Source: Mongoliibacter ruber (GTDB lineage Bacteria > Bacteroidota > Bacteroidia > Cytophagales > Cyclobacteriaceae). Taken from it: DNA of 64,000 nucleotides. A program made the position numbers and the translations under genes. The stretch covers positions 1 through 64,000 of the forward strand of contig NZ_PVTR01000001.1 in NCBI RefSeq assembly GCF_003003005.1, in the 5' to 3' direction. The notes below the pieces were generated by a model. That model worked only from the letters and a program-made list of their open reading frames with translations. It was not told the DNA's origin and made no database searches. Positions 34,585 through 43,689 of the stretch are shown one piece after another; the first letter of the stretch is position 1; each line of letters begins with the position of its first letter.

Positions 34585-35269
34585 ACTTTTCTATCAATTC
34601 ATCAGCCATCTCTTTTGTGCCAATGGATGCGGGAGCCTCCAACTTTTTGAGGTTGTGCATAAACCCCATCTCAGGAATATTGACATCGATGATGTATTTT
34701 GGTGAGTTTTCAGGAGCATATTTTACCAACCCTGCTGCAGGGTAGACAAGTAGAGAAGTACCAATGACCGCAAAAATATCAGCTTCTTTACAAATCTCCA
34801 TAGCCGGTTCTATCATGGGAACCAATTCACCGAACCATACGATAAATGGGCGCAATTGACTTCCTTTTTCGCATTTGTCACCTGATTTGATTTCCCAACC
34901 ATCTATATCATATACAAGCTTGGGATCCACAGTGCTCTGTGATTTGAAAAGTTCGCCATGAAGGTGGATAACTTTGCTTGAACCGGCTCTTTCATGAAGA
35001 TTGTCAACGTTTTGGGTAATGATGGTGACATCAAAATACTTCTCCAGCCTAAAAAGCTCTTTGTGGCCTTCATTTGGCATTACAGTAAGTGCCTGTTTTC
35101 TTCTTTGATTGTAAAAATCAAGGACGAGTTCTTTATTTTTTTTCCAACCGCTTGGAGAGGCGACTTCCATCACATCATGTCCTTCCCATAATCCACCACT
35201 GTCCCTAAAAGTACTAATACCACTTTCTGCAGAAATTCCTGCACCTGTTAATACCACTAATTTCTTCAT
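34577..35269 (-). CDS. cobB: Class III sirtuin (NAD-dependent protein deacylase) without zinc cysteines
   Basis: 230 residues. NAD-binding GAGISAESGISTFRD (9-23), TQNVDN (85-90) and catalytic His104 (HLHGEL) are present. Tyr53 and Arg56 (DFYNQRRKQ) match the pair that gives SIRT5 and E. coli CobB preference for succinyl/malonyl-lysine. The Zn module that normally has two Cys-x2-Cys pairs is shortened (about 107-140, FKSQSTVDPKL … GDKCEKGSQLRPF) and holds a single Cys, so no structural zinc can bind in the usual way; I recall similar loss in other Bacteroidota members. It overlaps the FMO by 8 and the membrane protein by 4 bases. Confidence 0.92.
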   Translation of the reverse strand: MKKLVVLTGAGISAESGISTFRDSGGLWEGHDVMEVASPSGWKKNKELVLDFYNQRRKQALTVMPNEGHKELFRLEKYFDVTIITQNVDNLHERAGSSKVIHLHGELFKSQSTVDPKLVYDIDGWEIKSGDKCEKGSQLRPFIVWFGELVPMIEPAMEICKEADIFAVIGTSLLVYPAAGLVKYAPENSPKYIIDVNIPEMGFMHNLKKLEAPASIGTKEMADELIEKYA

Positions 35270-36243
35270 TCTTTACTTTCTTCAATTACTTCTTTTTCCA
35301 TTTTCTTTTTGATAAACTGACCTCCTCCGATTGCAGCAAATACAAATACCAAATATGGTATCAACATTTGCACATAAGTAAAGTAACTTAAGTCTTTGAC
35401 CATGGCAAAAGCAAACGCCGACAACCAAGAAACCATAGATACTCCACCTACAGCAAAAGCAACTCTTTTTAAATTTTGGTCTTCCTCTATATCTTCCTCA
35501 ATTAAAGAAAGTTTTTCGATTTTTGGCATCATATAGAAATTTAAAAATACGCCATTGATACTCAGTACGAGCACTGAAGTCATCTTCATCAGAAATCTCG
35601 GATTATTATTATAACCTTCAATATCTGTCAAGTATATGGCTGTACCGGTAACCAATAGTAAGACTAAACCAATAATGATCAGTTGCGATATAAGGTGCAT
35701 GATCACAGCTTCAGAAGAATTGATTTGGAAATTACGTAGAAAATGGAAAATCAAAATATCCAATATCAATGTACCACCTAGTCCAAGTATCATTCCCAGT
35801 AGATGAAATGTAAGTAGGTATTCAATGGCATTCCCCATCTTCAGCACCGGATTGGTCATGAAGTAATAGACTATTGCAGCAATACCTGCATTTAATAGCA
35901 CATATATAAGGGTAGGCCATTTGAACTCAACTTTTTCTATGAGTGACATGGCCAATTTGTATAGAAAAATCAAAAAGGCACAGGCTGAAACAAGGAAATA
36001 AATCAAGTTTACTTTATCAGGGTTACCACCTAATATCAGGTCAACAATGGACGCAAGGGCCATTAAGCCGAAATATCCGATGACCAGTTTTTCATAAGGA
36101 ACTTTGAGTATGTACATCCCCTGAATATGATCCAATGCGTCGTCTTCTTTGACCTCGGTTCGATTTCGGGATTTGTATTGATAAGCTCCAAGAAGTACAC
36201 CTGTCAAGGAAAGTAAAAAAACTCCAATTATTTGAATGTCCAT
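35266..36243 (-). CDS. Polytopic membrane protein, unknown, first gene of sirtuin/FMO operon
   Basis: 325 residues with about nine membrane segments. The middle (YLLTFHLLGMILGLGGTLIL, then FHFLRNF and the segment with MHLISQLIIIG) has histidines placed within helices, reminiscent of haem- or metal-binding membrane families such as DUF2214/DUF2269, but I cannot assign it. The C-terminus is lysine/glutamate-rich and cytoplasmic. First gene of an overlapping operon with the sirtuin and FMO, so a common redox or metabolite theme is plausible. Confidence 0.7.
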   Translation of the reverse strand: MDIQIIGVFLLSLTGVLLGAYQYKSRNRTEVKEDDALDHIQGMYILKVPYEKLVIGYFGLMALASIVDLILGGNPDKVNLIYFLVSACAFLIFLYKLAMSLIEKVEFKWPTLIYVLLNAGIAAIVYYFMTNPVLKMGNAIEYLLTFHLLGMILGLGGTLILDILIFHFLRNFQINSSEAVIMHLISQLIIIGLVLLLVTGTAIYLTDIEGYNNNPRFLMKMTSVLVLSINGVFLNFYMMPKIEKLSLIEEDIEEDQNLKRVAFAVGGVSMVSWLSAFAFAMVKDLSYFTYVQMLIPYLVFVFAAIGGGQFIKKKMEKEVIEESKE

Positions 36244-36353
36244 ATATTTTTAAAATTTGTGACATCTTTAAGTTAGTAAATTAATTAAAAAATTAATAAT
36301 CGGATTTTCAACTTGTAAGATTTATGCAAAAAGAATCTGAAAAAATACAAATA

Positions 36354-36384
36354 AAAAAGCTGTCGTTTTTAAGCGACAGCTTTG
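36354..36384 (-). terminator. Intrinsic terminator after topA
   Basis: Arms AAAGCTGTCG (36356-36365) and CGACAGCTTT (36374-36383), 10 bp, with an 8-base loop. On the minus strand it is followed by a T run, immediately beyond the topA stop. Confidence 0.87.
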
Positions 36385-36386
36385 GA

Positions 36387-38708
36387 TTATTTCTTCTTAG
36401 CAAAGCTCCTTCCTTTTTTCTTTACTGGCTGATTTTCAATAATTTCTATTGTTTCATCGTAAGTAAGACTTTCAGCTTCTTTGTCTTTAGGGATTTTGAA
36501 ATTATTCTTTCCAAATTTAATGTATGGACCCCATCTGCCATTTAAAATCTGGATTTCAGGATTCTCATCAAAAGTCTTGATATGTTTCTTTTCATCCGCT
36601 TCACGCTTTTCTTTGATCAGCTGAATGGCTTCTTGCTCGGTAATGCTCAATGGGTCAAACTCCTTGCCTAGCGATACAAATTTACTATCATGTCTGATGT
36701 AAGGACCGAAACGGCCCAAGGCAGCCACTATTTTCTTATCTTCAAATTGACCTACATCTCTTGGCAACTTGAATAGCTCCAAGGCATCTTCCAAAGTGAT
36801 ATTCTCAATGAATTGACCTTTCTTCAAACTTGCAAATTGTTTTTCTTCATCCTCTTGGTCTCCAATTTGAACGAGAGGACCAAATTTGCCAAGCCTTGCT
36901 ATAATCGGTTTACCTGTCTTTGGATCAGTACCAATCTCCCTTGAAGTATTGATGTCTGCTCTTGCTACATTGGCTGTTTCTTCGACACGGGTATGGAATT
37001 TACCATAGAAGTTACCAATCATGTCTTCCCAATTTTGGCCACCATGAGCGATGTCATCAAACTCCTTTTCTACATTGGCAGTAAAGGAGAAATCTATGAC
37101 AGTAGGGAAGTGTTCAACAAGAAAGTCGTTCACCACCATTGCAATATTGGTGGGAAACAATTTGTTCTTATCCGCACCTGTAATTTCAGTTTTATTTTGC
37201 TTGGAGAAATTACCGTCTTTTACCTTCATTTCCAGGTAATTTCTTTCATGTCCATCTCTGGACTCCTTGATGACATAATTACGCTTTTGGATCGTCGAAA
37301 TGGTAGGAGCATAAGTAGATGGTCTGCCTATTCCCATTTCTTCAAGTTTTTTCACCAAAGATGCCTCAGTGTATCTAGGAGATGCTCTTGTGAAAGATTC
37401 TCTTCCTTTCAACTCTATCAATTTTAGCAATTGGCCGATTTCCAATGGAGGAAGCAACCCTTTGTTTTCATTGTCTTCGTCATCATCTTCATCATCGGTA
37501 CTTTCCAGATAGACCTTCAAGAAGCCTTCAAATTTAATGACTTCACCGCTGGCTGAAAGTTTTTCAGGAGTTGTTGATATGCCAATGGTTACAGAAGTTT
37601 TTTCCAATTGAGCATCTGCCATTTGAGAGGCAATTGCCCTTTTCCAGATCAATTCGTAAAGCCTCTGTTCATTTCGATCATTTCCGGCTTCATGTTTTGA
37701 AAAGTCTGTAGGTCTTATGGCTTCGTGAGCTTCCTGAGCACCTTCCGATTTGGTAGTGAATTTTCTTGACTTATGAAATTCAGGTCCGTATGCAGAATGA
37801 ATCTCATTTTTGGCAGCTGTCATGGCATCATCCGATAAGTTGACGCTATCTGTCCTCATGTAAGTAATTTTCCCCGCTTCGTAGAGTTTTTGCGCCACAG
37901 ACATGGTTTGTGCTACTGAAAAGTAGAGTTTTCTACTGGCTTCTTGTTGAAGCGTGGAAGTGGTAAAAGGAGCAGCAGGTGTCTTTTTACCTGGTTTGGT
38001 CTCTAGATTTTCTATACTGAAATCTGCACCAATACATTTTTTTAAGAAATCTTCAGCTGCCTCTTGGCTTTCGAACTTTTTAGGAAGTTCAGCTGAAAGT
38101 TGTTTTCCTTTGACATCAAATTGTGCTGTAACCCTGAAAGATGATTTTGACTTAAACTTTTCAATATCCCTTTCACGTTCTACGATCAGTCTGACAGCCA
38201 CAGATTGTACTCTACCTGCCGAAAGGCCTGTCTTAATTTTTTTCCATAAGATAGGGGAGAGCTCGAAACCCACTAGCCTGTCTAGAATTCTCCTGGCTTG
38301 CTGTGCGTTGACCAGGTCCAGGTCAATTGTTCTAGGGTTTTCTATTGCCTTGGTGATGGCATTTTTGGTGATTTCCCGGAAAACAATCCTTTTGGTATTT
38401 TCATCTTTAAGTTTCAATACTTCTTTCAAATGCCAAGAAATTGCCTCTCCTTCACGGTCATCATCACTCGCTAGGTATACAGTTTCAGAATCCTTGACCA
38501 ACCTTTTTAATTCCTTGATCACCTCCTTCTTGTCTGCAGTGACCTCGTAAGTAGGTTTGAATCTGTTTTGTACGTCAATCGCTTTGTCACCTTTAGGCAG
38601 ATCCCTGACATGACCATAGCTTGAGGCAACTTTAAAATCCTTACCTAAATATCCTTCTATTGTTTTCGCTTTGGCAGGCGACTCCACGATGACTAAATTC
38701 TTTGGCAT
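36387..38708 (-). CDS. topA: DNA topoisomerase I (type IA)
   Basis: 773 residues. The N-terminal TOPRIM domain has VIVESPAKAKTIEGYLG and the metal motif SDDDREGEAI; the active-site tyrosine is in ITYMRTDSVNLS. The C-terminal region, instead of cysteine zinc ribbons, consists of repeated FGPYI/WGPYIKFG modules (TOPRIM C-terminal repeats, about 590-755), then a lysine-rich tail. It relaxes negative supercoils. Monocistronic, with a terminator directly after the stop. Confidence 0.97.
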   Translation of the reverse strand: MPKNLVIVESPAKAKTIEGYLGKDFKVASSYGHVRDLPKGDKAIDVQNRFKPTYEVTADKKEVIKELKRLVKDSETVYLASDDDREGEAISWHLKEVLKLKDENTKRIVFREITKNAITKAIENPRTIDLDLVNAQQARRILDRLVGFELSPILWKKIKTGLSAGRVQSVAVRLIVERERDIEKFKSKSSFRVTAQFDVKGKQLSAELPKKFESQEAAEDFLKKCIGADFSIENLETKPGKKTPAAPFTTSTLQQEASRKLYFSVAQTMSVAQKLYEAGKITYMRTDSVNLSDDAMTAAKNEIHSAYGPEFHKSRKFTTKSEGAQEAHEAIRPTDFSKHEAGNDRNEQRLYELIWKRAIASQMADAQLEKTSVTIGISTTPEKLSASGEVIKFEGFLKVYLESTDDEDDDEDNENKGLLPPLEIGQLLKLIELKGRESFTRASPRYTEASLVKKLEEMGIGRPSTYAPTISTIQKRNYVIKESRDGHERNYLEMKVKDGNFSKQNKTEITGADKNKLFPTNIAMVVNDFLVEHFPTVIDFSFTANVEKEFDDIAHGGQNWEDMIGNFYGKFHTRVEETANVARADINTSREIGTDPKTGKPIIARLGKFGPLVQIGDQEDEEKQFASLKKGQFIENITLEDALELFKLPRDVGQFEDKKIVAALGRFGPYIRHDSKFVSLGKEFDPLSITEQEAIQLIKEKREADEKKHIKTFDENPEIQILNGRWGPYIKFGKNNFKIPKDKEAESLTYDETIEIIENQPVKKKGRSFAKKK

Positions 38709-38811
38709 ATTCTATCGATTAAAATAATGGAATGCTCAGGCATTCTTATAAAAGCCTAAAAATAGATGGCATTCTATTCCTTTCCAAATTTCAGGAATTT
38801 TCCGGCATACC

Positions 38812-38838
38812 TTGGCATGATTATTTCATCTATTTTTG
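38812..38838 (+). promoter_or_regulatory. Promoter of the SixA-like phosphatase gene
   Basis: TTG at 38812-38814, 16 bases, and an exact TAnnTTTG match, TATTTTTG, at 38831-38838. The start of transcription would be about 38845, sixteen bases before the ATG at 38861. Confidence 0.55.
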
Positions 38839-38860
38839 CATACTAATTACCTATCCAACT

Positions 38861-39343
38861 ATGTCCACAATAAAGATGTTATACCTTCTCCGGCATGGAG
38901 AAGCAGAATTGGGTTTTGGAAGATACTCTGACTTTGATAGAAAGTTGACAGACAACGGGATAGCACAATTGAAGCGTTTGGGAAAAATTCTAGAAATCAA
39001 CGCAGAAAAATTTGACCAAATACTTTCAAGCAGTGCTTTACGGACCAAAATGACGACAGAACTTATAGCCGAAAAAATAAGCGCAGAAAGAATTTTTTTC
39101 GAGGAAGTTTTATACGAAGCGCAAACAGAGATCATTCTGAGGCAGCTAAATTCAGTTAGTAATGATGTGAATCACCTACTTTTAGTAGGCCACAATCCAG
39201 GAATCAGTGCATTGGCATCGTATGTCACCAATGGGCAATTTATAAGCATGCAGCCCGGAATGATGGCAAAAATTGCTTTAGAAGTAGATTCTTGGTGTAT
39301 GCTAGGCAGAGAAACAGGATCCTTAATGGAAATTCTACAATAG
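38861..39343 (+). CDS. SixA-like phosphohistidine phosphatase (histidine phosphatase family)
   Basis: 160 residues from ATG 38861. The RHG motif LLRHGEAELGFG (catalytic His), a second conserved DQILSSSALRTKMT and the late LLVGHNPGISALASY (second His) are as in SixA. The frame is open 43 codons further upstream, but the exact promoter box at 38831 and the position of the RHG motif near the N-terminus favour 38861. SixA removes phosphate from phosphohistidine in phosphotransfer proteins; which target is used here is unknown. Confidence 0.88.
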   Translation: MSTIKMLYLLRHGEAELGFGRYSDFDRKLTDNGIAQLKRLGKILEINAEKFDQILSSSALRTKMTTELIAEKISAERIFFEEVLYEAQTEIILRQLNSVSNDVNHLLLVGHNPGISALASYVTNGQFISMQPGMMAKIALEVDSWCMLGRETGSLMEILQ

Positions 39344-39466
39344 ATTTCACTTGATAAAGGATTTTATTTGTTGTGAAATTGGTTATCAAAACTGAAAAAC
39401 TTACTATTGTCAGGCTTTTTAAGGTTATAAATCTTAATTTGTTTAACTCAAAAATCACAATTACAC

Positions 39467-40534
39467 ATGTCATTAAAACATAAATTAATAGAGGAATTCG
39501 ACCCAAATGGGGTAGGAGCTCATGAATCACTTTTTGGATTGCCTTTCGATGAAGAAACTGCCGATCTAATAATAATTCCCGTGCCTTGGGAAGTGACTGT
39601 TTCTTATTCAGCGGGTACCTCAGAAGGCCCTGAAGCTATATTCAATGCTTCTACTCAAGTAGATTTGTATGAATCGGATATTCATGATGCTTGGAAAATG
39701 GGAATCTATATGTTGCCAATTCCATCAGAATTGGCAGACAAGAGTGCAAGCTATAGAATATTGGCTCGAAATTATATCAATTGGTTAGAAGGAGGTTCCA
39801 GTCCGGAAGAGGCTGAAAGATTTGCCGCCGTACCCGAAATCATCAACACTGCAAGCAAAGAGATGAATGATTGGGTATATGAGCAGGCCAAGAAATACAG
39901 AGAAAAGGGCAAGCTGGTAGCTCTCTTGGGGGGTGATCACAGTACTCCATTAGGTTTGATCAGGGCACTTGCTGAAGAACACACAAGTTTTGGAATCCTT
40001 CAGATTGATGCTCATGCCGACCTGAGAAAGGCTTATGAAAACTTCGAGTATTCTCATGCCTCTATTTCTTATAACGCACTTAAGCTTCCTCAAATCAGCA
40101 AACTGGTACAAGTGGGTATCAGAGATTATTGTCAGGCAGAGGCCATCACTGCGAAGGAAAATAATAGGATTACGACCTTTTATGACAAGGATATAAAAGA
40201 AGATCTTTACGAAGGCAAGGCTTGGAAAGTAATATGTGACGATATTGTAGACCAACTTCCAAATGATGTTTATGTGACTATTGACATAGATGGATTTGAT
40301 CCGAAACTATGCCCAAATACCGGTACACCAGTGGCTGGAGGTTTTGAAATGGAACAAATACTCTATCTGATGAAACAAGTTGTGAAGTCTGGGAAAAAGA
40401 TCATTGGCTTTGACTTGGTAGAAGTGGCTCCCGGTCCAGAAGGAGATGAGTGGGACGGAAATGTAGGGGCGAGGATTCTTTACAGGATGTCAAACTTGTT
40501 AGGAGCTTCACAAGGAAGACTTAACCTGAAATAA
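39467..40534 (+). CDS. Ureohydrolase: agmatinase/arginase/formimidoylglutamase family
   Basis: 355 residues with the two-manganese ureohydrolase motifs: ALLGGDHSTPLG (His), LQIDAHADLR (Asp, His, Asp), YSHAS and VTIDIDGFDPKLCPNTGTP (Asp pair), followed by GFDLVEVAPGPEG. An insertion of about 40 residues near 90-130 makes it longer than E. coli SpeB (~306). Agmatinase (agmatine to putrescine) fits best, but guanidino-acid hydrolase activity is possible. Monocistronic with terminator. Confidence 0.88.
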   Translation: MSLKHKLIEEFDPNGVGAHESLFGLPFDEETADLIIIPVPWEVTVSYSAGTSEGPEAIFNASTQVDLYESDIHDAWKMGIYMLPIPSELADKSASYRILARNYINWLEGGSSPEEAERFAAVPEIINTASKEMNDWVYEQAKKYREKGKLVALLGGDHSTPLGLIRALAEEHTSFGILQIDAHADLRKAYENFEYSHASISYNALKLPQISKLVQVGIRDYCQAEAITAKENNRITTFYDKDIKEDLYEGKAWKVICDDIVDQLPNDVYVTIDIDGFDPKLCPNTGTPVAGGFEMEQILYLMKQVVKSGKKIIGFDLVEVAPGPEGDEWDGNVGARILYRMSNLLGASQGRLNLK

Positions 40535-40548
40535 AGGATAAAAGTATC

Positions 40549-40582
40549 AACTCCCTGGATAAAATAATTCAGGGAGTTTTTT
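40549..40582 (+). terminator. Intrinsic terminator after the ureohydrolase gene
   Basis: AACTCCCTG … CAGGGAGTTTTTT: a 9-bp stem with a 12-base loop and T run. It may also serve the convergent M56 gene, which stops at 40588. Confidence 0.85.
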
Positions 40583-40587
40583 GTGAT

Positions 40588-43131
40588 TTATTTTTTGGTG
40601 GTGATGACAATTACAGCACTGTTTTGTGTCACATCAAATTTAAGTGTCTTTTCAAGGGCTTTTTCTCCTTTCAAGACTTCTAAATGCTGTATTTGATTTG
40701 GGTCTAAATCCTTTATACTTTTTTCATTGGTAATGACTTCACCATCAAGTATGTATAGGGGCTCTTTATCACTTTGAGATAGCATTTTTACAGTAAAAGG
40801 ACTTTTTTTCTCTTGAGGTCCATACCCTGTTACAACAACTTCATTTTTCATACCTTGGTAGCGATTTGAAGAAGGTTCCTCTCCATGAAGAATAAATGTA
40901 ATTGGTAGGGCAGCCAAGTATTCTTCTTTGTCACCTGAAACTATCCAAGAGTGTTTGTTTTTTTCCAGCACTCGGATGACTTCATCTTTGAGGTCTTCTG
41001 AAGGGCTTTCCACCACGTCAAATCCTTTGATAAACCCATCGCTATTCAGTTTTAGGGCTGTTATCACTGTTCCACTGCTTTTTCTTTCTCTGGCCTCAAC
41101 TGGGAATTTTATATTTTTCCTCAGAAATACATTAAAATCTTCCGAAGGCTGTGTTTCTGAATTGACAACATTAAGCTCAGAAGTGACCATATTATTTTTC
41201 TTTTCGTCAAATTTAAAGCGTATCGGCATACGCATTCTAACATTGACAGCCTGACCTCTTTGTTTGCCAGGAATCCAGTCAGGGCCATCATTAATTAACC
41301 TTAGGGCTTCCTCGTCAGCTCCGTAACCAATGCCGCGGAGAATTTCAGGATTACTTGATTTGCCATCTTTATCAATCTCAAATACTACGTAGACGGTGCC
41401 TTCGACTTTATTGAGCTTGGCCGACTCTGGAAATTGTAAATTTTCTTTTATGTAGTTGTTCCAAGCCTCCATGCCTCCTTTGAATTTGGGAGGGTCTTCG
41501 ACCACATCGAATACAAATTCGGTTGTCTCTGTTTTACTTTGTTCCCTGTGTGGGGGAGATGTTTCCTTAAAAAAACTATGTGCCTCACTTTTATTCTTTG
41601 ATTCAGCAAATGGAATAAAGATATTCTGGACCATAGCGACATTTTCACCATTTTTTATTGCGGGTTTCCAATTGGTCAATTCTGTATTTTGAAGTAAATC
41701 AATTACTTGTTGGTCGATTCCGCCACCTAGACTTCTTACTATGGCTGGTTTTTCGATTTTTCCATTCTCATTTACTACAAACTCAACTACGAGATTCCCG
41801 CCAATAAGGCCTAGCTGATCTTCATTCTCGGGTAATTTGACTTGCTCTCTAATTTTTTGAAACCAGCTTACCATTCCTATCTCTGGTTCTGCTTTTACAT
41901 CGATGTCAGCACTGTTTTTATTGATGTTTCCATAGTCTTTTGAAATAATAGACGAGTTCCTAAGGTTTTCGATTAATCCCCTGACCTTGATATAGTCTTC
42001 ATCAGTTTTGATATTGCTGAACTCATATTCCAATTCACCGATTTGAGCCTTTAGCTTGTCACCTTCTAGTGTCCCGATAAGCTCATAGTGAACGGGAGCA
42101 TAAATTTTTTTTACTTTAATTCCTATTTCAAGCGAATCCTGTGAAGCAATAAGTTTCTTTTTTATTTCTTCAAGATTAAAATTTTGTTGAAGCAAGCTCT
42201 GCCCTGTTTCTGTTTTCATAGAGACCAGCGCCATTAGCATCAAGGACACGGGGATGACCATAAATAGCTTGGTCCAGTTGATTTTTTTGGCTTTTTTTAG
42301 CATCATAATCCGTTTTAGGGTGGTTGATCTGATAAAATAGTTGCCAATTGAGAGGTCCATTCCCTTGAAAGCTATTTTTACAATTAGCTTGGGGTAGTCA
42401 TTCCCGTTTTCAGAAGTAGCATTGATTACTGACTCATCAGCTTGGTATTCATGTACATCAATCAATTCCTTTCTCATCAGGTATATGCCTGGATTGAACC
42501 AAAAAAGGATGGAAAGGACTTGGTAATACATTACATCAAGACTGTGCTTCTTTTTGATGTGGGCCAATTCATGTTGTAAAATTTGATGTTTTTCTTCAGT
42601 ACTTATTTTTAAAGTGTCATCCCAAAATAGTTTATTGAAAAACGAAAAGATGGGAGTCAAGCCAAAAGTAGGGATAAGAAAGTAGTCGTTTTTAAGGTTG
42701 TAATAAGATTGAAACCATCCTCTTTCCTCAATTAGCCTCATATTGATAAAGCTCCAGAAGAGTTTGAAAATAAGGAGAAAGACAATGATGAGGTATGTTA
42801 AAAAAATGTAGTCCTGTAGGCTCCAGATTGTGGGAAGTTTCGTGCTCTGGATCATCACCTCAGGCAGTCCGTATGTAGTGAGGTAATTATCGGGCGCTCC
42901 ATTGAGTGAAAGCGCCCGAAAAAACTCTGTTTTTTCCAGTGAAATATCCGGTTTGTTAAAACTTACCGGAATATTGATTAAAGGGAAAACCAATGAAAGT
43001 AGTGGGCTGATCAATAAATACCATCTATTGAAAGTAAATGCCTTTTCATCTTTTAGGAAAATAAAATATATCCCAAAAAAAAAGAGAAGGCAGAAAGTAC
43101 TTTGCCAGATATAATCAACCCAAAAAGCCAT
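40588..43131 (-). CDS. M56 (BlaR1-like) peptidase fused to three TonB C-terminal domains and a plug-like domain
   Basis: 847 residues. The N-terminal ~310 residues contain about four membrane helices and a M56 peptidase domain with the zinc motif HELAH (187-191) and downstream HEYQADES. After the last helix the periplasmic part carries three TonB_C-type modules (about 430-515, FVVNENGKIEKPAIVRSLGG; 545-640, FPESAKLNKVEGTVYVVFEI; 665-750, FPVEARERKSSGTVITALKL). The C-terminal ~85 residues resemble a TonB-receptor plug (VVVTGYG … EPLYILDGEVI … ILHLEVLKGE-type end, then VIVITTKK). BlaR1 proteins sense a periplasmic signal and cleave their BlaI repressor; the BlaI gene is 3 bases upstream. Confidence 0.92.
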   Translation of the reverse strand: MAFWVDYIWQSTFCLLFFFGIYFIFLKDEKAFTFNRWYLLISPLLSLVFPLINIPVSFNKPDISLEKTEFFRALSLNGAPDNYLTTYGLPEVMIQSTKLPTIWSLQDYIFLTYLIIVFLLIFKLFWSFINMRLIEERGWFQSYYNLKNDYFLIPTFGLTPIFSFFNKLFWDDTLKISTEEKHQILQHELAHIKKKHSLDVMYYQVLSILFWFNPGIYLMRKELIDVHEYQADESVINATSENGNDYPKLIVKIAFKGMDLSIGNYFIRSTTLKRIMMLKKAKKINWTKLFMVIPVSLMLMALVSMKTETGQSLLQQNFNLEEIKKKLIASQDSLEIGIKVKKIYAPVHYELIGTLEGDKLKAQIGELEYEFSNIKTDEDYIKVRGLIENLRNSSIISKDYGNINKNSADIDVKAEPEIGMVSWFQKIREQVKLPENEDQLGLIGGNLVVEFVVNENGKIEKPAIVRSLGGGIDQQVIDLLQNTELTNWKPAIKNGENVAMVQNIFIPFAESKNKSEAHSFFKETSPPHREQSKTETTEFVFDVVEDPPKFKGGMEAWNNYIKENLQFPESAKLNKVEGTVYVVFEIDKDGKSSNPEILRGIGYGADEEALRLINDGPDWIPGKQRGQAVNVRMRMPIRFKFDEKKNNMVTSELNVVNSETQPSEDFNVFLRKNIKFPVEARERKSSGTVITALKLNSDGFIKGFDVVESPSEDLKDEVIRVLEKNKHSWIVSGDKEEYLAALPITFILHGEEPSSNRYQGMKNEVVVTGYGPQEKKSPFTVKMLSQSDKEPLYILDGEVITNEKSIKDLDPNQIQHLEVLKGEKALEKTLKFDVTQNSAVIVITTKK

Positions 43132-43134
43132 AGG

Positions 43135-43500
43135 CTATTTTTTGGTTTCTTCTTTTACCTCGTTCATGATCTTTTCCAATTCTTTGATATCAAGATTTTT
43201 GTCTTTGGCAAAAAAGGATGCCAATTTGGAAAATGAACCGCTAAAGTAACCTGTAAGAAGGTTTTTAATCGTAAAACTTCTGTACTCGTCTTTAGAGACG
43301 ATTGGGAAGTACTCGTGTGACTTGCCGTAAGCCTTGTGGCTGACAAAACCTTTTCGCTCCAGTATTCTCACAATAGTGGATACTGTGTTGTAAGCTGGTT
43401 TTGGCTCGGACATTTTTTCGAGGATATCTTTGACGAAACCTTTCTCGATATCCCACAAGATCTGCATGATCTGCTCTTCTGCTCTTGTTAGTTCTCTCAT
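43135..43500 (-). CDS. BlaI/MecI/CopY family repressor
   Basis: 121 residues. An N-terminal winged helix (LTRAEEQIMQILWDIEKGFVKDILEKM, in pieces: TRAEEQIMQILW, PAYNTVSTIVRILERKGFV) and the C-terminal dimerisation helix (DIKELEKIMNEVKEE) are as in BlaI. Such repressors bind as dimers and are inactivated by proteolysis by the BlaR1/M56 partner, which is encoded just downstream. There is no beta-lactamase or penicillin-binding protein gene next to them, so the regulated genes are probably elsewhere or the pair itself. Confidence 0.93.
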   Translation of the reverse strand: MRELTRAEEQIMQILWDIEKGFVKDILEKMSEPKPAYNTVSTIVRILERKGFVSHKAYGKSHEYFPIVSKDEYRSFTIKNLLTGYFSGSFSKLASFFAKDKNLDIKELEKIMNEVKEETKK

Positions 43501-43510
43501 ATTGGTGTTT

Positions 43511-43571
43511 AAGTTTTAAATGTTATCGAACTTATGGATTTAGTTTTATAAAAACAAGTAAAGTTTTAAAT
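43511..43571. promoter_or_regulatory. Possible repressor-binding region upstream of the BlaI gene
   Basis: AAGTTTTAAAT occurs twice in direct orientation (43511-43521 and 43561-43571), 50 bases apart, and an imperfect AT palindrome GTTTTATAAAAAC lies between them at about 43543. The spacing of five helical turns would suit two repressor dimers. AT-rich chance similarity cannot be excluded. Confidence 0.3.
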
Positions 43572-43641
43572 CTTTCTAGGGGTAACGGTAAATTTAATAC
43601 CTCATCATTAGGTGGAGAAATACAGGGTTAGTTTTGAAGCA

Positions 43642-43671
43642 AAAAAAAGCCCGGTCGAAACCAGGCTTTAT
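43642..43671. terminator. Hairpin terminator after the desaturase gene
   Basis: AAAGCCCGGT-CGA-AACCAGGCTTT-like arms (one mismatch) flanked by an eight-A run on the left. Read on the minus strand it ends in T residues, 20 bases beyond the desaturase stop. Confidence 0.7.
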
Positions 43672-43689
43672 TTATGAATTAATTGATGA

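Noticed and set aside
34963-34971. GGTGGATAA, an 8/9 DnaA box inside the sirtuin gene
   Set aside because: Isolated single near-match within coding sequence; no cluster or AT-rich element beside it.
40588-43500. Beta-lactam resistance locus suggested by BlaI/M56
   Set aside because: No beta-lactamase or PBP gene adjacent, and the sensor lacks a penicillin-binding domain; its periplasmic part is TonB_C/plug-like.
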